Notes under the pieces: model-generated | What the model saw: the letters and a program-made list of their open reading frames with translations, nothing else | The model's database searches: none | Told to the model about the DNA's origin: nothing | Made by a program: the position numbers and the translations under genes | In this document: positions 8,129-18,084 of the stretch, in pieces | Layout of the letters: each line of letters starts with the position of its first letter | Numbering within the stretch: position 1 is the first letter of the stretch | Source of the DNA: JBCDHN01 sp964351855 | GTDB lineage: Bacteria > Verrucomicrobiota > Verrucomicrobiia > Verrucomicrobiales > DEV007 | Assembly (NCBI GenBank): GCA_964351855.1 | Contig: CAYGQD010000003.1 | Location: 21,962-85,961, forward strand | DNA: 64,000 nt | Reading direction: 5' to 3'

Positions 8129-9634
8129 ATGCCCAGCGGAACAGTTTACCTCGTCGGCGCCGGTCCCGGCGATCCCGGCCTCATCACCGTCAAAGGACGC
8201 CAATGCATCGAGCGGGCCGACGTCGTGGTCTACGACTACCTCTCGAACAGCGAGCTCCTGGCTTGGGCCCAACCTGATGCGGAGCTGATCTACGCTGGCA
8301 AGAAATCGAAGCACCATACCATTAGCCAAAAAGGCATCAATGCCCTCCTCGTGGAGAAAGCTCAAGCCGGAAAAACGGTCTGCCGCTTGAAAGGTGGTGA
8401 TCCCATGATCTTCGGCCGGGGCGGCGAAGAAGCGCAGGAGCTACGCGAAGCTGGCATCGCCTTCGAAATCGTTCCCGGCATCAGTTCGTCCATCGCCGGC
8501 CCGATCTATGCGGGGATTCCCGTGACCCATCGCGATCACTGTAGCCAACTGACGATTTTCACCGGTCACGAAAATCCGGAGAAGGAAGAATCCTCGCTCG
8601 ATTTCAAGAAAATCGCCCAGGCGGACGGCACCAAGGTGATGCTCATGGGGGTCGAACGGATTCGCGTGATTACGGATTCGCTCGCTCGGGAAGGGTTGGC
8701 GACAGAGACCCCGGTTGGGCTCGTCCGCTGGGCCACCACTGGCGGTCAGGAAACCCTCATCGGCACCCTGGCGGACATCGCGAATCAAGTCGAGTCCACC
8801 GGCTTCAAAGCACCCGCCATCTGCGTCATCGGCAGCGTGGTGAATTTGCGTAAAGAGCTGAACTGGTTCGAAGAACGCCCACTGTTCGGAAAGCGCGTCG
8901 TCGTGACCCGAACCCGGAAGCAAGCCGGCTCTCTTAGCGCCCAGCTCCGCGACCTCGGAGCCGACGTCATCGAACTCCCCACCATCCGGACCGATCCGCC
9001 TCAAGATCTCCTCGCCTTCGGCCAACTGGTCCAGGACTCGCACGGCTACGACTGGATCATCTTCACCAGCCCCAACGGCGTGGAGCGCTTCTTCGATCTT
9101 TTCTACAAAATTTACGATGACGCTCGCGAACTCGGCGGGGCGAAGATTGCCGCGATCGGTCCCAGCACCGCAGCCAGGATCAAGGAGTATCATTTCGCCG
9201 TTGATCTGATGCCGGAAGAAGCCGTCGCGGAATCCTTGGCGGACAGTTTGGAGAACCTGGGAAGCATCGAGAACCTCCGCATGCTCCTGGTTCGACCGGA
9301 AAGCGCGCGAGACGTCATCGCCAGCCGCCTCAACGCCAAAGGCGCCATCCTCGACGAGGGAATTGCCTACCGAACCGTCGCCGAGACTGAAGATCGCACC
9401 GGAGCGATCGATCGCCTCCGCGAAGAAGGAGCCGACATCATCACCTTCACCAGCTCCTCCACCGTCGAGCATTTCCTCGAACTCAAGGTGCCGTTACCAA
9501 AAGGCATCAAAATCGCCTCCATCGGCCCCGTCACCACCAAGACGCTCAAAGCCAACGGCCTCAAAGTCGCCGTCGAAGCTGAGCAACACGACATCCCCGG
9601 CCTGATCGCAGCGGTGCTGAAGTTGGCCGAATGA
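8129..9634 (+). CDS. cobA-hemD: Uroporphyrinogen-III C-methyltransferase / uroporphyrinogen-III synthase fusion
   Basis: A 501-residue bifunctional enzyme. Residues 1-240 are a SAM-dependent uroporphyrinogen methyltransferase: GTVYLVGAGPGDPGLITVKG at the N-terminus, then VCRLKGGDPMIFGRGGEEA, VPGISSSIAGPIYAGIPVTH and APAICVIGSVV. Residues about 250-501 are HemD: RVVVTRTRKQAGSLSAQLRD, DWIIFTSPNGVERFF, AAIGPSTAARI and IITFTSSSTVEHF. HemD closes hydroxymethylbilane to uroporphyrinogen III and CobA methylates it to precorrin-2. The fusion therefore sits at the branch between heme and siroheme/cobalamin. This architecture is common outside Proteobacteria. The ATG at 8129 fits the family start. Confidence 0.96.
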   Translation: MPSGTVYLVGAGPGDPGLITVKGRQCIERADVVVYDYLSNSELLAWAQPDAELIYAGKKSKHHTISQKGINALLVEKAQAGKTVCRLKGGDPMIFGRGGEEAQELREAGIAFEIVPGISSSIAGPIYAGIPVTHRDHCSQLTIFTGHENPEKEESSLDFKKIAQADGTKVMLMGVERIRVITDSLAREGLATETPVGLVRWATTGGQETLIGTLADIANQVESTGFKAPAICVIGSVVNLRKELNWFEERPLFGKRVVVTRTRKQAGSLSAQLRDLGADVIELPTIRTDPPQDLLAFGQLVQDSHGYDWIIFTSPNGVERFFDLFYKIYDDARELGGAKIAAIGPSTAARIKEYHFAVDLMPEEAVAESLADSLENLGSIENLRMLLVRPESARDVIASRLNAKGAILDEGIAYRTVAETEDRTGAIDRLREEGADIITFTSSSTVEHFLELKVPLPKGIKIASIGPVTTKTLKANGLKVAVEAEQHDIPGLIAAVLKLAE

Positions 9635-9658
9635 TGGGAGTTGAACTCGTGAGGTGGT

Positions 9659-11848
9659 TCAATCCGTCTTGAAGGTTAGCCCTTCTACCGGTTTTCCACC
9701 CTGAGTCAGCCAACACGAAAACCGCCAGCCCTTCTTGTGATCGATCAGCTTGAGAACGAGTTGGTTCTCACCCTCTTTCAACGTCACTTCTTTTCCTTCG
9801 ACCAATTCGCCATTGAGGACGGCGCGGGCGAGGTCGTCGCATTTCAGGTTGAGGGTCAACGTTTGTTCTTTGGGAGAGACGATCGTGTTTCGGGCAAATG
9901 CGCTACAATCATCGTGCTCGCCCAACTGGACCTGGATGTCGATTCGATCGGGCTCGAATCCTTTCTCGATCGTTGCCCACCTCGCGTCTTCCGCGAAGGC
10001 GGGGGCAAAGGACTCGAGGGTGTCGCTCGATTTGTCGTCGAAGGGACCGATGATCTGCCAGGTTTTGATGAGGCCTACGATTGGTTTTGCGGCTGGCCTA
10101 CGGTTCGCGACGGAAAGGGTCATCGGTTCTCGTCCCATCCAACGGAGGAGGCATTCGAAGAGTCGCTTGTCGGTGAGGTTCGCTTGCGCCAACGCATCCA
10201 ACGCGGTGTCGGCGGCCTCGGTGTTTCCTAACTTGTCCATCGCCCAAGCAGCCATCATTCTCACTTCTTCAGCATCGTCCTGGAGGGCTGCTTCGATGGT
10301 CTTGATCGCGGAGGTGGCGTTGTTCTCTAACAGGAACAACCCACAGATTCCCCAGTAGCGAATTCCCGCATCCGAATTCGACATCGCTTCTACAAAGGCG
10401 GCGAGGTTCTCCGCGTTCCGAGACAGCGCGAGGTCGGAAAGGTCGAGGTAGCGCTCCAAGGGATAGAGCTCGGGATCGCGAACCATCTCATAGATCGTGA
10501 TGCCATTGGCCTCGGCACGACGGACGCGCATCGTTTCAGGAAGAAGGCCGGAGTCGAAGAGTTCGAGCTGCCGCTTCCGAAGCGCGGCCCGCAATTCGGC
10601 GATCTTCTCTTTGTGTTCAGCCCCATCGATCAAATTGTGGACGTTGTCGAAGTCCTCCACCGTATCATAGAATTCTTCGGAGACGCGCGGCTCAAAAAAT
10701 CGACCCGTAATCGCATCCGTTTTCCCTTCCTGGTGATGCTGATACCAAGCCCGGGTTGCCTCCATCTTATACATATATTGGAGCTGCTGCCCGTTCGCCG
10801 CCCACGGCATATAGTTTTTGAGATAGGCGTAGCGTTCATCGCGCATTCCCCGAACCATGTCGAAGGCTTCATCGGCGCGTTCGCGAAAGCTGAGATGGTG
10901 CTTCGGTGCCGGCTCCGTATCAGGCCCGAGGAAAATTCGCCCCTGATACCCTTCCGGAACTTCCGCCCCAGCCAAGCTCAGCCACGTCTTTGGCATATCG
11001 ACAAAGCTAACGATCCGATCCACCGTCATTCCCGGCGCTTCTGCGGGCCACCAAGCCTTCCACTTCTCCGGAATCCGGACAATGAGGGGACAATGCGTGC
11101 CACTGGAGTAGAGGAAACGCTTGCTGCGAGCAATCACGCCGCCATGATCGGAGCAATAAACAATGATTGTATCCTCATACAGCCCATCCTTCTTCAGTTC
11201 CGCAATCGCCTGACCAACCTTGCGATCCATGTTCTCTACCGCGTCAGCGTAGCGAGCATAGGTCATGCGAACTTCGGGCAAATCCGGGTGGTAGGAATGA
11301 AGGACCATCTTCGCCGGATCATGCTTCGGCGGAGTCGCACTGGGAAAGGCGCGGCTTTCGTGGCTATCGCCGATGTTTTTGATCGTGAAAAACGGCTGGC
11401 CAGGATTCCGCTGTTGCCAGGAGCCACCGCCGATCCACGTATCCTTGTCTTCACGGCTCCCGATGTTGTAATCCGTCTTTCCTCCGTTCCCCACAAAGTA
11501 ACCTGCCTTTTTCAACTGATCCGGGTAGTAAGGAATCCGATCATGAGGAATCGCGTAGCGACTGCGCATCGGTTGGGTGCCGATCGAGATCGCATAATGC
11601 CCGGTGATCCAGGTCGAACGCGTCGGCGCACAAACGGCGGCGTTGTCGAAACAATGCGTGTAGCGAAACCCCTCCGCCGCCAACTGATCGATATTCGGCG
11701 TCTCCGCGTTCTTTGAGCCATAGCAACCCACCCAGGAAATGCTGTTATCCTCGCTCGTGATCCAGAGAATGTTGGGTCGTTCTTCGGCCCGGGAGGAAAA
11801 TATGAGGCCGATGATGAGGATGAAAATGGCTGTGGTGATTCGTTTCAT
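9659..11848 (-). CDS. Secreted sulfatase with C-terminal HEAT-like and accessory domains
   Basis: A 729-residue exported sulfatase. After a signal peptide (residues 1-21), RPNILWITSEDN gives metal-binding acidic residues, and CAPTR (Cys73) is the formylglycine-type CxPxR site. YCSDHGGVIARSKRFLY supplies the DH metal pair. The motif spacing resembles the heparan N-sulfatase/sulfamidase-like branch. After about residue 450, MSNSDAGIRYWGICGLFLL and EEVRMMAAWAMDKLGNTEAA look like HEAT repeats. A final region contains KTWQIIGPFDD and a beta-rich tail. The target is probably a sulfated glycan. It stands alone, convergent with cobA-hemD. Confidence 0.9.
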   Translation of the reverse strand: MKRITTAIFILIIGLIFSSRAEERPNILWITSEDNSISWVGCYGSKNAETPNIDQLAAEGFRYTHCFDNAAVCAPTRSTWITGHYAISIGTQPMRSRYAIPHDRIPYYPDQLKKAGYFVGNGGKTDYNIGSREDKDTWIGGGSWQQRNPGQPFFTIKNIGDSHESRAFPSATPPKHDPAKMVLHSYHPDLPEVRMTYARYADAVENMDRKVGQAIAELKKDGLYEDTIIVYCSDHGGVIARSKRFLYSSGTHCPLIVRIPEKWKAWWPAEAPGMTVDRIVSFVDMPKTWLSLAGAEVPEGYQGRIFLGPDTEPAPKHHLSFRERADEAFDMVRGMRDERYAYLKNYMPWAANGQQLQYMYKMEATRAWYQHHQEGKTDAITGRFFEPRVSEEFYDTVEDFDNVHNLIDGAEHKEKIAELRAALRKRQLELFDSGLLPETMRVRRAEANGITIYEMVRDPELYPLERYLDLSDLALSRNAENLAAFVEAMSNSDAGIRYWGICGLFLLENNATSAIKTIEAALQDDAEEVRMMAAWAMDKLGNTEAADTALDALAQANLTDKRLFECLLRWMGREPMTLSVANRRPAAKPIVGLIKTWQIIGPFDDKSSDTLESFAPAFAEDARWATIEKGFEPDRIDIQVQLGEHDDCSAFARNTIVSPKEQTLTLNLKCDDLARAVLNGELVEGKEVTLKEGENQLVLKLIDHKKGWRFSCWLTQGGKPVEGLTFKTD

Positions 11849-11935
11849 GGTGGGGCTTAGGGGCGTGGAAATTCACGGGCCAAGCAGTAAAAAACACAAG
11901 CTTCTTTGCGGTCGGGTGCGCTAGGATGTGAAATT

Positions 11936-13075
11936 TCAGCTCCGCAGCTGCGCTTTCAACTGCTTCGCGGCCATGGCGTATCCGCCGTTTCCCCCGTCGA
12001 TGAAGTGGATATGCTTGCCGTCGCCGATGCCTTCGACGAAGCAAGTCATGAGGGAATCATCGGACTGGTGAAGGCCGTATGTGAGGTCTCCGGCTTGGTG
12101 GGCGGCTTCGAGGTAGCGGCGGATTTCTTCGACTTGGTCGATCGAGCAGTCGATGATCATCCGAAGCATGTCGTCGAACTTTCGGTAGTCGGAATGGGCC
12201 CGCATGGACTTGCCATAAACTTCTGGCTGGAAGGCAGGGATGGGAACCTTTCGTCGAATGACGAAGACGGCGAGAACGATCTCCAGATAGCGGCGCATCC
12301 ATGCGAGGGAAGGGCGTCCATGGTAGCGTCGTTCGTCGCGGCGAATTTCGCGGACGGATTTGTAGGTCATGAGGTTGGGGTTGAGCGGATTCGCCTTTTC
12401 AAGCCCGCGTCCCAGCACTTCATCGAGCTTTTTGAGGACCGCGGGATAGACGTGCTTTCCCCGATCTCCCTTGGCCAAAACGAGGAGGGAGAGGACACAG
12501 CCACACTCATTGGGAATCGCATTCCAGCGACAAGAGAGGCCTCCTAGATCCACGTCCATCGATTGGATCGAATCGATCTCGTAGGTTTCCGGCTGTTCTT
12601 TGACGAGTTTTTCTGCCTGGGAAAGGCCGCCTCCCCGGAAGACGGCGACGCATTTGCCAGCAAAGAGCTCGAACTTGGCCACTTCGATAGTGAGGGCATC
12701 CCCCATGACTTCGGAAACATCCACCATCCCAACCCGGAGCTGGAGGCCAAAATTGCGGGCGGAAAGATTTTTCAGCGCGGCGAGTTTCTTCGCGACGACT
12801 TCCCGGAGATCGCTGGGGATCAGGATCGTGGCACCATCTCCACCAAAGACATAGGGGAACTCCATCCCTTTGAGCGCGTTTTGCACCACGACGATGGCCG
12901 CAGCCCCCACCGTGTTGACGTCTTTGTAAGCGCCCGCCTCGATCGCAACCGTGGAGCCCTTCACGTCCGTGATGATGACCGACCAACCGGGTGGCACGGT
13001 CTGGAAGTGGGCATCCTCGGTCAGTTGGGAAAAATCCGAGAAGCTTTGGAGGTTCTGAAAGAACGCTTGGCTCAT
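11936..13075 (-). CDS. DUF3095 family protein with cyclase-like metal motifs
   Basis: 379 residues, starting at the ATG at 13075 (MSQAFFQNLQSF); the longer open frame to 13645 lies over the divergent ABC-F gene and is not coding. GWSVIITDVKGSTVAIEAG and FPYVFGGDGATILIP match DUF3095. By eye they also parallel the two metal-binding motifs of class III nucleotide cyclases (D..GFT and GD..MA..G), with Asp37 and Asp80. This suggests a cyclase-like fold, but no activity can be claimed. No signal peptide is seen. A genuine class III cyclase gene lies 1.8 kb away (14845-16791). Confidence 0.85.
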   Translation of the reverse strand: MSQAFFQNLQSFSDFSQLTEDAHFQTVPPGWSVIITDVKGSTVAIEAGAYKDVNTVGAAAIVVVQNALKGMEFPYVFGGDGATILIPSDLREVVAKKLAALKNLSARNFGLQLRVGMVDVSEVMGDALTIEVAKFELFAGKCVAVFRGGGLSQAEKLVKEQPETYEIDSIQSMDVDLGGLSCRWNAIPNECGCVLSLLVLAKGDRGKHVYPAVLKKLDEVLGRGLEKANPLNPNLMTYKSVREIRRDERRYHGRPSLAWMRRYLEIVLAVFVIRRKVPIPAFQPEVYGKSMRAHSDYRKFDDMLRMIIDCSIDQVEEIRRYLEAAHQAGDLTYGLHQSDDSLMTCFVEGIGDGKHIHFIDGGNGGYAMAAKQLKAQLRS

Positions 13076-13213
13076 GGGAGGGGAGTCTTCTTGCTCGTAG
13101 ACGGGGAGCCTGCAATGCGCAAGGGCAAGTGAAAGTGGACAGAATTGCAGCCTTCGTGGAACTCCAGGATTAGCGGGTGAATTTTTGCCAGAGGTGGCTA
13201 GGGTGGCTCTCGC

Positions 13214-14848
13214 ATGCTGACGATTCGTAAACTGACCAAAGCCGTTTCGACCAAAACTCTGTTCGAAGGTGCCGACTTGACGATTAACTACGGCGAACGG
13301 GTTGCTCTCGTCGGGCCCAACGGCGCCGGGAAGTCGACGCTCTTTCATCTCATTCTGGGCACCGACGATCCCGATTCCGGTGAGATCGAACGCGATGAGT
13401 GGACGACGACGGGGTTTCTGCCTCAAGAGTGCGACCCGGTGGAGAACCAGACGGCGCTGGAGATTGCACTGGGACGGGCGGGGCAGATCGCCGAACTGGA
13501 GAAGATCCTCCGCAAGCACGAGAAAGAGGGCAACGTGGAAACGCCCGCCTATTTCGAGGCGCAGACAAAGTACGATGCGCTGAGCGACCCCTCTCTGGAA
13601 GGAAAGGCGAAGAAGATTCTGCGCGGGCTCGGCTTCCGGGAGCACGATTGGCAGCGGCCTGCGAGCGAGCTTTCAGGCGGCTGGGTCATGCGTTCGCACC
13701 TGGCACGATTGCTAGCGCTGGAGCCAGAGTTGCTGATGCTGGATGAGCCGACGAACCATCTGGACCTCATGTCCCTGTGGTGGTTTCGCGATCACTTGAA
13801 GAATTACTCGGGCGCAGTCCTCATGATTTCTCACGACCGCGAGTTCATGGACGGCGTGGTGGAATCCGTCGCCGAGATCGAGGACCAGAAGCTGAACCAC
13901 TACAAAGGAAACTATAGCGACTACGTCGTCGAGCGGGAGAAGCGCTACGAGATTCGTCTGGCGGCTTACAAGAACCAGCAAAAACAGGTTCAGGATGTCC
14001 AGGATTTCATCGACCGGTTTCGCTCCGTTTCGAGCAAAGCTTCCCAGGTCCAGTCACGGGTCAAGCAGTTGGAAAAGATCGATATGCTGCCGAAGCCAAA
14101 ACCGCCTCGAAAGGTGTTTCGGATTCAGTTTCCCCAGCCGCCTCGCTCTGGCCAGCGCGTTATGAGCTTGGAAGGGATCGATATGTCCTACGGGACAACG
14201 CAGGTCTATAAAGATCTCAATCTCGAGGTGGAGCGGAGTGATCGGGTCGTCCTGGTGGGGCCAAATGGAGCGGGGAAATCGACGTTGCTCAAAATTCTCG
14301 CGGGCGAAGTCGAGTTTCAAGCCGGGACCCGCAAGCCCGGGCACAACTGCCGGATCGGGTATTTTTCCCAGCATCGCAGCGAGCAACTGAATCCGAACAA
14401 CACGGTTCTGGAGGAGGTGCTGGAAGCGAACGGGGCGATGAAGGAAGATGAAGCGCGGGGCGTTCTCGGCTCGTTCCTCTTTCGCAAGGACGAAGTGTTC
14501 AAGCCGTGTAAGGTGCTTTCCGGAGGTGAGAAGAGCCGGTTGAACCTGGTCAAGTTTCTCGTCGATCCGCCGAACCTGTTGCTGATGGATGAGCCCACGA
14601 CGCACCTGGATCTGATCTCGATCGAGGCCCTGGTGCTGGCGTTGAAGAATTACGGAGGGACTCTCGTTTTCATCTCTCACGACGTGCACTTCATTCGCAA
14701 CCTCGCCACCAGCGTTCTCCACGTTTCCGGTGGCGTCGTGACGAAGTATTCGGGCGGATACGATTATTACCTGGAGAAGACGAATGCGGAAGAGAATGCG
14801 CGCAACGCGTTGACGGCAGGAGATCCGCTCGAGAACGCGCAGGTTTAG
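13214..14848 (+). CDS. ABC-F family ATPase
   Basis: A 544-residue soluble protein with two ABC domains and no membrane spans. Each half has a Walker A (GPNGAGKST near residues 34-42 and again near 350-358), a signature motif (ELSGGWVMRSHLARLL; VLSGGEKSRLNLVKFL) and a Walker B (LLMLDEPTNHLDL; LLLMDEPTTHLDL). The linker between them is charged and helical (YKNQQKQVQDVQDFIDRF), as in ABC-F factors such as Uup and EttA, which act on ribosomes. The subfamily cannot be fixed by eye. Its 3' end overlaps the convergent cyclase gene by 4 bp. Confidence 0.94.
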   Translation: MLTIRKLTKAVSTKTLFEGADLTINYGERVALVGPNGAGKSTLFHLILGTDDPDSGEIERDEWTTTGFLPQECDPVENQTALEIALGRAGQIAELEKILRKHEKEGNVETPAYFEAQTKYDALSDPSLEGKAKKILRGLGFREHDWQRPASELSGGWVMRSHLARLLALEPELLMLDEPTNHLDLMSLWWFRDHLKNYSGAVLMISHDREFMDGVVESVAEIEDQKLNHYKGNYSDYVVEREKRYEIRLAAYKNQQKQVQDVQDFIDRFRSVSSKASQVQSRVKQLEKIDMLPKPKPPRKVFRIQFPQPPRSGQRVMSLEGIDMSYGTTQVYKDLNLEVERSDRVVLVGPNGAGKSTLLKILAGEVEFQAGTRKPGHNCRIGYFSQHRSEQLNPNNTVLEEVLEANGAMKEDEARGVLGSFLFRKDEVFKPCKVLSGGEKSRLNLVKFLVDPPNLLLMDEPTTHLDLISIEALVLALKNYGGTLVFISHDVHFIRNLATSVLHVSGGVVTKYSGGYDYYLEKTNAEENARNALTAGDPLENAQV

Positions 14849-16791
14849 GAGGATGCAACCGTTTCGAGCGCCGCTTCCTCGGAAATCGCCTCCAGCAGAT
14901 GCGCTGAGTTTGTGGCTGAAAATCCTTTCAGCGTTAAGCCTTCTAGCGCCGTAGCTCGGAATTCTGCGGGAAGAACAGGTAAGGTATTCTCGTCGATCAC
15001 GATCTGCATCGCCTGCGCTGCTCCACAAAGCCGGGCGGCCAAGTTTACGCGTGCGCCGACCACGGTGTAGTTGAGCCGGTCGGTCGATCCCATACACCCC
15101 GCTACGACTTCGCCGGTCGCAATTCCCACTCCGATGTTGATCGGGTGGGCGAGCTGGGCATTGAGTTGCTGCCGACGTTCGATCATCCGGACCGCGCATC
15201 GCGCCGCGTTCGCCGCATCATTGCCATAACTCTTGATTCCGCCGAACACGGCCATGATTTCGTCCCCGACGAATTTATCGACCAAGCCGTAATGCTCCCG
15301 CACGATTTCCGTCATCGCGGTCATATGATCATTCAGCATGGCGATGACTTCGTGAGGCGGCATGTGCTCCGTCATCGCGGTGAAGCCACGGATGTCGCAG
15401 AAGAGGATCGAGACCGTTTTTAACTCACCGCCTAACTCCGGATTCAGCGTTCCTTCGATCATCGCTTGGGCGACCGTTTCATCGCTGACTTTGCCAAGGA
15501 GCTCGCGATACTGTTCGCGCTGGGCGAGGCCTTCCGTCATTGTGTTGAACGATTCCGTCAACTGGCCCAGTTCATCGCGAGAACGAACCGGGAGACGGGT
15601 TTCAAACTTGCCTTCGCGCACCGCCCGGGTTCCAACAGACAACTCGCGAATGGGGCTGGAAAGGCTCCGCGAAAGGATCAGGCCCCAGACCGTTCCCAGG
15701 GCAATTGTCATCGCGCCAATGATGACGCCGTTCTTGCGGATTTCCCGAACCTGCGTCTTGAGACCGGTCATGGGAAAGATCGCGATCTGCCAGGCGGGAG
15801 GCAGGGCCGATCCCCGGTTCAGGAGCGAGTAGTGGACTTGGTAGGGGACGCCATTGAGGGTCGCGGAGATATCGCAAACCGCATCATCGCGCTGAGGGGC
15901 TGTGATCTCTTTGGCCAATGCGTTGGCAAGATCTTCGCGGAAGCCTTCGGGCAGCTCTCGCCCATAGATTTCGCCTTCCAGATAAATCGCCGTATGGATG
16001 CTGGCCTCCTCACCACTGGCCGTCGCGGCACGTAGGAGGAACTTTTCCGCCATGGTCGTCGCGGTGATGCCGACGACCAAACCTCCGACCAGCTCTGTCG
16101 GGCCATCCAGGGCGAAGACCGGCGTGACGACGACTTCCTGAGCGGCAAACTCGCCTCCGCCTTCTCGCTCTTTCCCCCAGTCTTTGGGAGGCGCATCTCG
16201 CAAGGATTCGGCCGGAAGAAACCCGAACGGCTGCGAATTCGGGTCCGCTTCCAACGCGGCAAACATCCGCTGCACGGCCGGAGTGGATTGGCTGAACTTG
16301 CGGCGGGCTGCGCGATTCTTCCCCGTCCCGGTTTGGTTCGTCAGCACCGAAATCTGGCCCTCCCGATCCATGATCGCGATCGACGGCATGCTCCCCAACC
16401 CGGACTTCCCGGTTTCCCGCCCCATCGCGCCAACTCCTTGCCTCCGGATCGACTCGCCCGGACTGGTCGTTCCGCCGTCCTCTCTCGCCCCGGCAAACAC
16501 CTCCAGCATTCGTTTCTGGTCGGGTAACTTCGCCTCGCTTTGATCTTCGGAAAGGCTCTTCCGAATCATCTCGCTTTCGGCGAGCCGTTTCGCGAAGCCG
16601 GAGACGCTTTGAGCCCTCTCTTCTCGTGAAGTCTGGATGTAGGAAACCTGATCTTCAAAGGAGGCAGAAAACTTCTCCATTTCCGCCTTCGTCAGGCGCA
16701 ACTCTGTCACCGCGACGATCGCCACGAACGACACCAAGGCGGTGCTGATCATCGCGAACAGGAGTTTGGTTTGGAAACGGAGGCCGGACAT
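14845..16791 (-). CDS. Membrane class III adenylate/guanylate cyclase with HAMP domain
   Basis: A 648-residue receptor-type cyclase. TM1 is at residues 7-28, followed by a large periplasmic sensor to about 350 and TM2 at 354-373. A HAMP-like linker follows (SLSSPIRELSVGTRAVREGK and RSRDELGQLTESFNTMTEGL, about 374-423). The catalytic domain has SILFCDIRGFTAMTE (Asp466) and LVDKFVGDEIMAVFGG (Lys506, Asp510), the two metal aspartates and a base-recognition lysine. NYTVVGARVNLAARLC carries the transition-state Asn and Arg. The Lys with a Thr at the partner position favours ATP as substrate. It probably makes cAMP in response to an extracytoplasmic signal. Confidence 0.94.
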   Translation of the reverse strand: MSGLRFQTKLLFAMISTALVSFVAIVAVTELRLTKAEMEKFSASFEDQVSYIQTSREERAQSVSGFAKRLAESEMIRKSLSEDQSEAKLPDQKRMLEVFAGAREDGGTTSPGESIRRQGVGAMGRETGKSGLGSMPSIAIMDREGQISVLTNQTGTGKNRAARRKFSQSTPAVQRMFAALEADPNSQPFGFLPAESLRDAPPKDWGKEREGGGEFAAQEVVVTPVFALDGPTELVGGLVVGITATTMAEKFLLRAATASGEEASIHTAIYLEGEIYGRELPEGFREDLANALAKEITAPQRDDAVCDISATLNGVPYQVHYSLLNRGSALPPAWQIAIFPMTGLKTQVREIRKNGVIIGAMTIALGTVWGLILSRSLSSPIRELSVGTRAVREGKFETRLPVRSRDELGQLTESFNTMTEGLAQREQYRELLGKVSDETVAQAMIEGTLNPELGGELKTVSILFCDIRGFTAMTEHMPPHEVIAMLNDHMTAMTEIVREHYGLVDKFVGDEIMAVFGGIKSYGNDAANAARCAVRMIERRQQLNAQLAHPINIGVGIATGEVVAGCMGSTDRLNYTVVGARVNLAARLCGAAQAMQIVIDENTLPVLPAEFRATALEGLTLKGFSATNSAHLLEAISEEAALETVASS

Positions 16792-16850
16792 CTGTCGAGA
16801 GTGAACTCACTTTCGACCGCAAAGTTCCGAATTCATCCCTTTTTGGCAAC

Positions 16851-18080
16851 CTAATCCCGCCCCGCCGCCGATGGCGGACCGACATCGAACTTGCGCGTGT
16901 CCCGGGGCCAGAGCCGCTCTTCGAGGGGTCTCTCCGGCACCACCCAATCGCGCGGCGCGATACGGACGGTGCGCCCGGCGCGGAAGCCTTCCAACAGCTC
17001 GTAGAGGTGCATCCGAATCTCCACTCCGCTACTTCCCGGTGCGGGGTTGTCGATCTCGCGAATCTTCAGCTCCGAGGCCGGCTTGGAGTCGTTCTCATAG
17101 CCTCGTAGGCTGGGTTCAACCGCCCAGACCGCGACGCTCTTCGCTTCCTTGATCGCTTCAATCAATTCCGGATCCAATCCCGCGTGAAGCTGCACCGTCA
17201 TGTGGCCTCGTGCGCCTTCGCCCGGCATGCTTTCGGTCTTCATCACCATCGCGGAAACGCCACGGCGCTTCTGGTAGGCAATTTGGAGCTGGCGCTGTTG
17301 CTCCGTGGCGACGTTCCAACTTTCCTGGTCGATCCAGATTTCCCGGCAGAGCCCATCGCGCTTGTGAGAGCCCAGCAAACTGACCCGACCGAGATTCATC
17401 TGCACGACTTGTCCCTCGGCAAGATCGGCCAAACTGGCGATCACTCGCCCTTGCCAAACGCGGCAACCCTGATCGAGGTGAAACACTTGCTCGCCAGCCA
17501 TCCCCACGGTCTCTCCCAGTTCGGTCGCCGACTCCCCATTTTCCAAGTGAACCAACTCGGCTGTCAGCGTTTCGTCTTCTCCCAGAGCCGCGATTTTCCA
17601 CCCTACGCCATGGCGAAGAAAATAGCTGAAGTCGTCTTCCAGGCGCAAAACGCGGGAGAACTGTGAAACAACCGAGCGCAGATCCGGCTTGGTCATATTC
17701 CCGGCGGCGTAACCGGAAACCGGAGGTTTGACCTCGTAGTCGCCTTCCGGCCCTAAATAGAACAAGCCGTGGAGGTGAGTGCCAAGAGGAACGTCTCTCA
17801 ACTCCGTCACTGCGCCGCGATAGGTGATCGAAGCATAAGGTAACATCTGAAACTCATGCGGCAGATCCCAGTGATACTTGTTGATCATTCCGTCGCGATC
17901 GAGCCGGAGAATTCCCCGTCGATTGACATGCTCGACCAAGATCAGCTCGCCTGCATAGTAGGTATCAGCATCCGCATCCGGAAAGGCATGATCGAAAGCG
18001 ATTCTCGGATCCGGGTCGGCCCACAGCAGCGCTGGAGCAAGGAGAGGCAGCGTGGCGAAGATAGAGAGGAGTAATCGCAT
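16851..18080 (-). CDS. Hypothetical secreted protein downstream of DUF1592/DUF1552 genes
   Basis: 409 residues. The ATG at 18080 begins a signal peptide (MRLLLSIFATLPLLAPALLWA), which the upstream in-frame ATG would bury. I recognise no enzymatic motif. The body is beta-rich with repeated short strands, for example YYAGELILVEHVNRRGILRL, GQVVQMNLGRVSLLGSHKR and SLADLAEGQ. It lies 4 bp after the DUF1552 stop and is the third gene of the DUF1592-DUF1552 operon, so it is probably exported with those proteins. Confidence 0.72.
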   Translation of the reverse strand: MRLLLSIFATLPLLAPALLWADPDPRIAFDHAFPDADADTYYAGELILVEHVNRRGILRLDRDGMINKYHWDLPHEFQMLPYASITYRGAVTELRDVPLGTHLHGLFYLGPEGDYEVKPPVSGYAAGNMTKPDLRSVVSQFSRVLRLEDDFSYFLRHGVGWKIAALGEDETLTAELVHLENGESATELGETVGMAGEQVFHLDQGCRVWQGRVIASLADLAEGQVVQMNLGRVSLLGSHKRDGLCREIWIDQESWNVATEQQRQLQIAYQKRRGVSAMVMKTESMPGEGARGHMTVQLHAGLDPELIEAIKEAKSVAVWAVEPSLRGYENDSKPASELKIREIDNPAPGSSGVEIRMHLYELLEGFRAGRTVRIAPRDWVVPERPLEERLWPRDTRKFDVGPPSAAGRD

Positions 18081-18084
18081 CAGC

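Noticed and set aside
13076..13645. Upstream extension of the DUF3095 frame
   Set aside because: It lies entirely over the 5' part of the well-supported ABC-F gene and its start region; DUF3095 homology begins at 13075.
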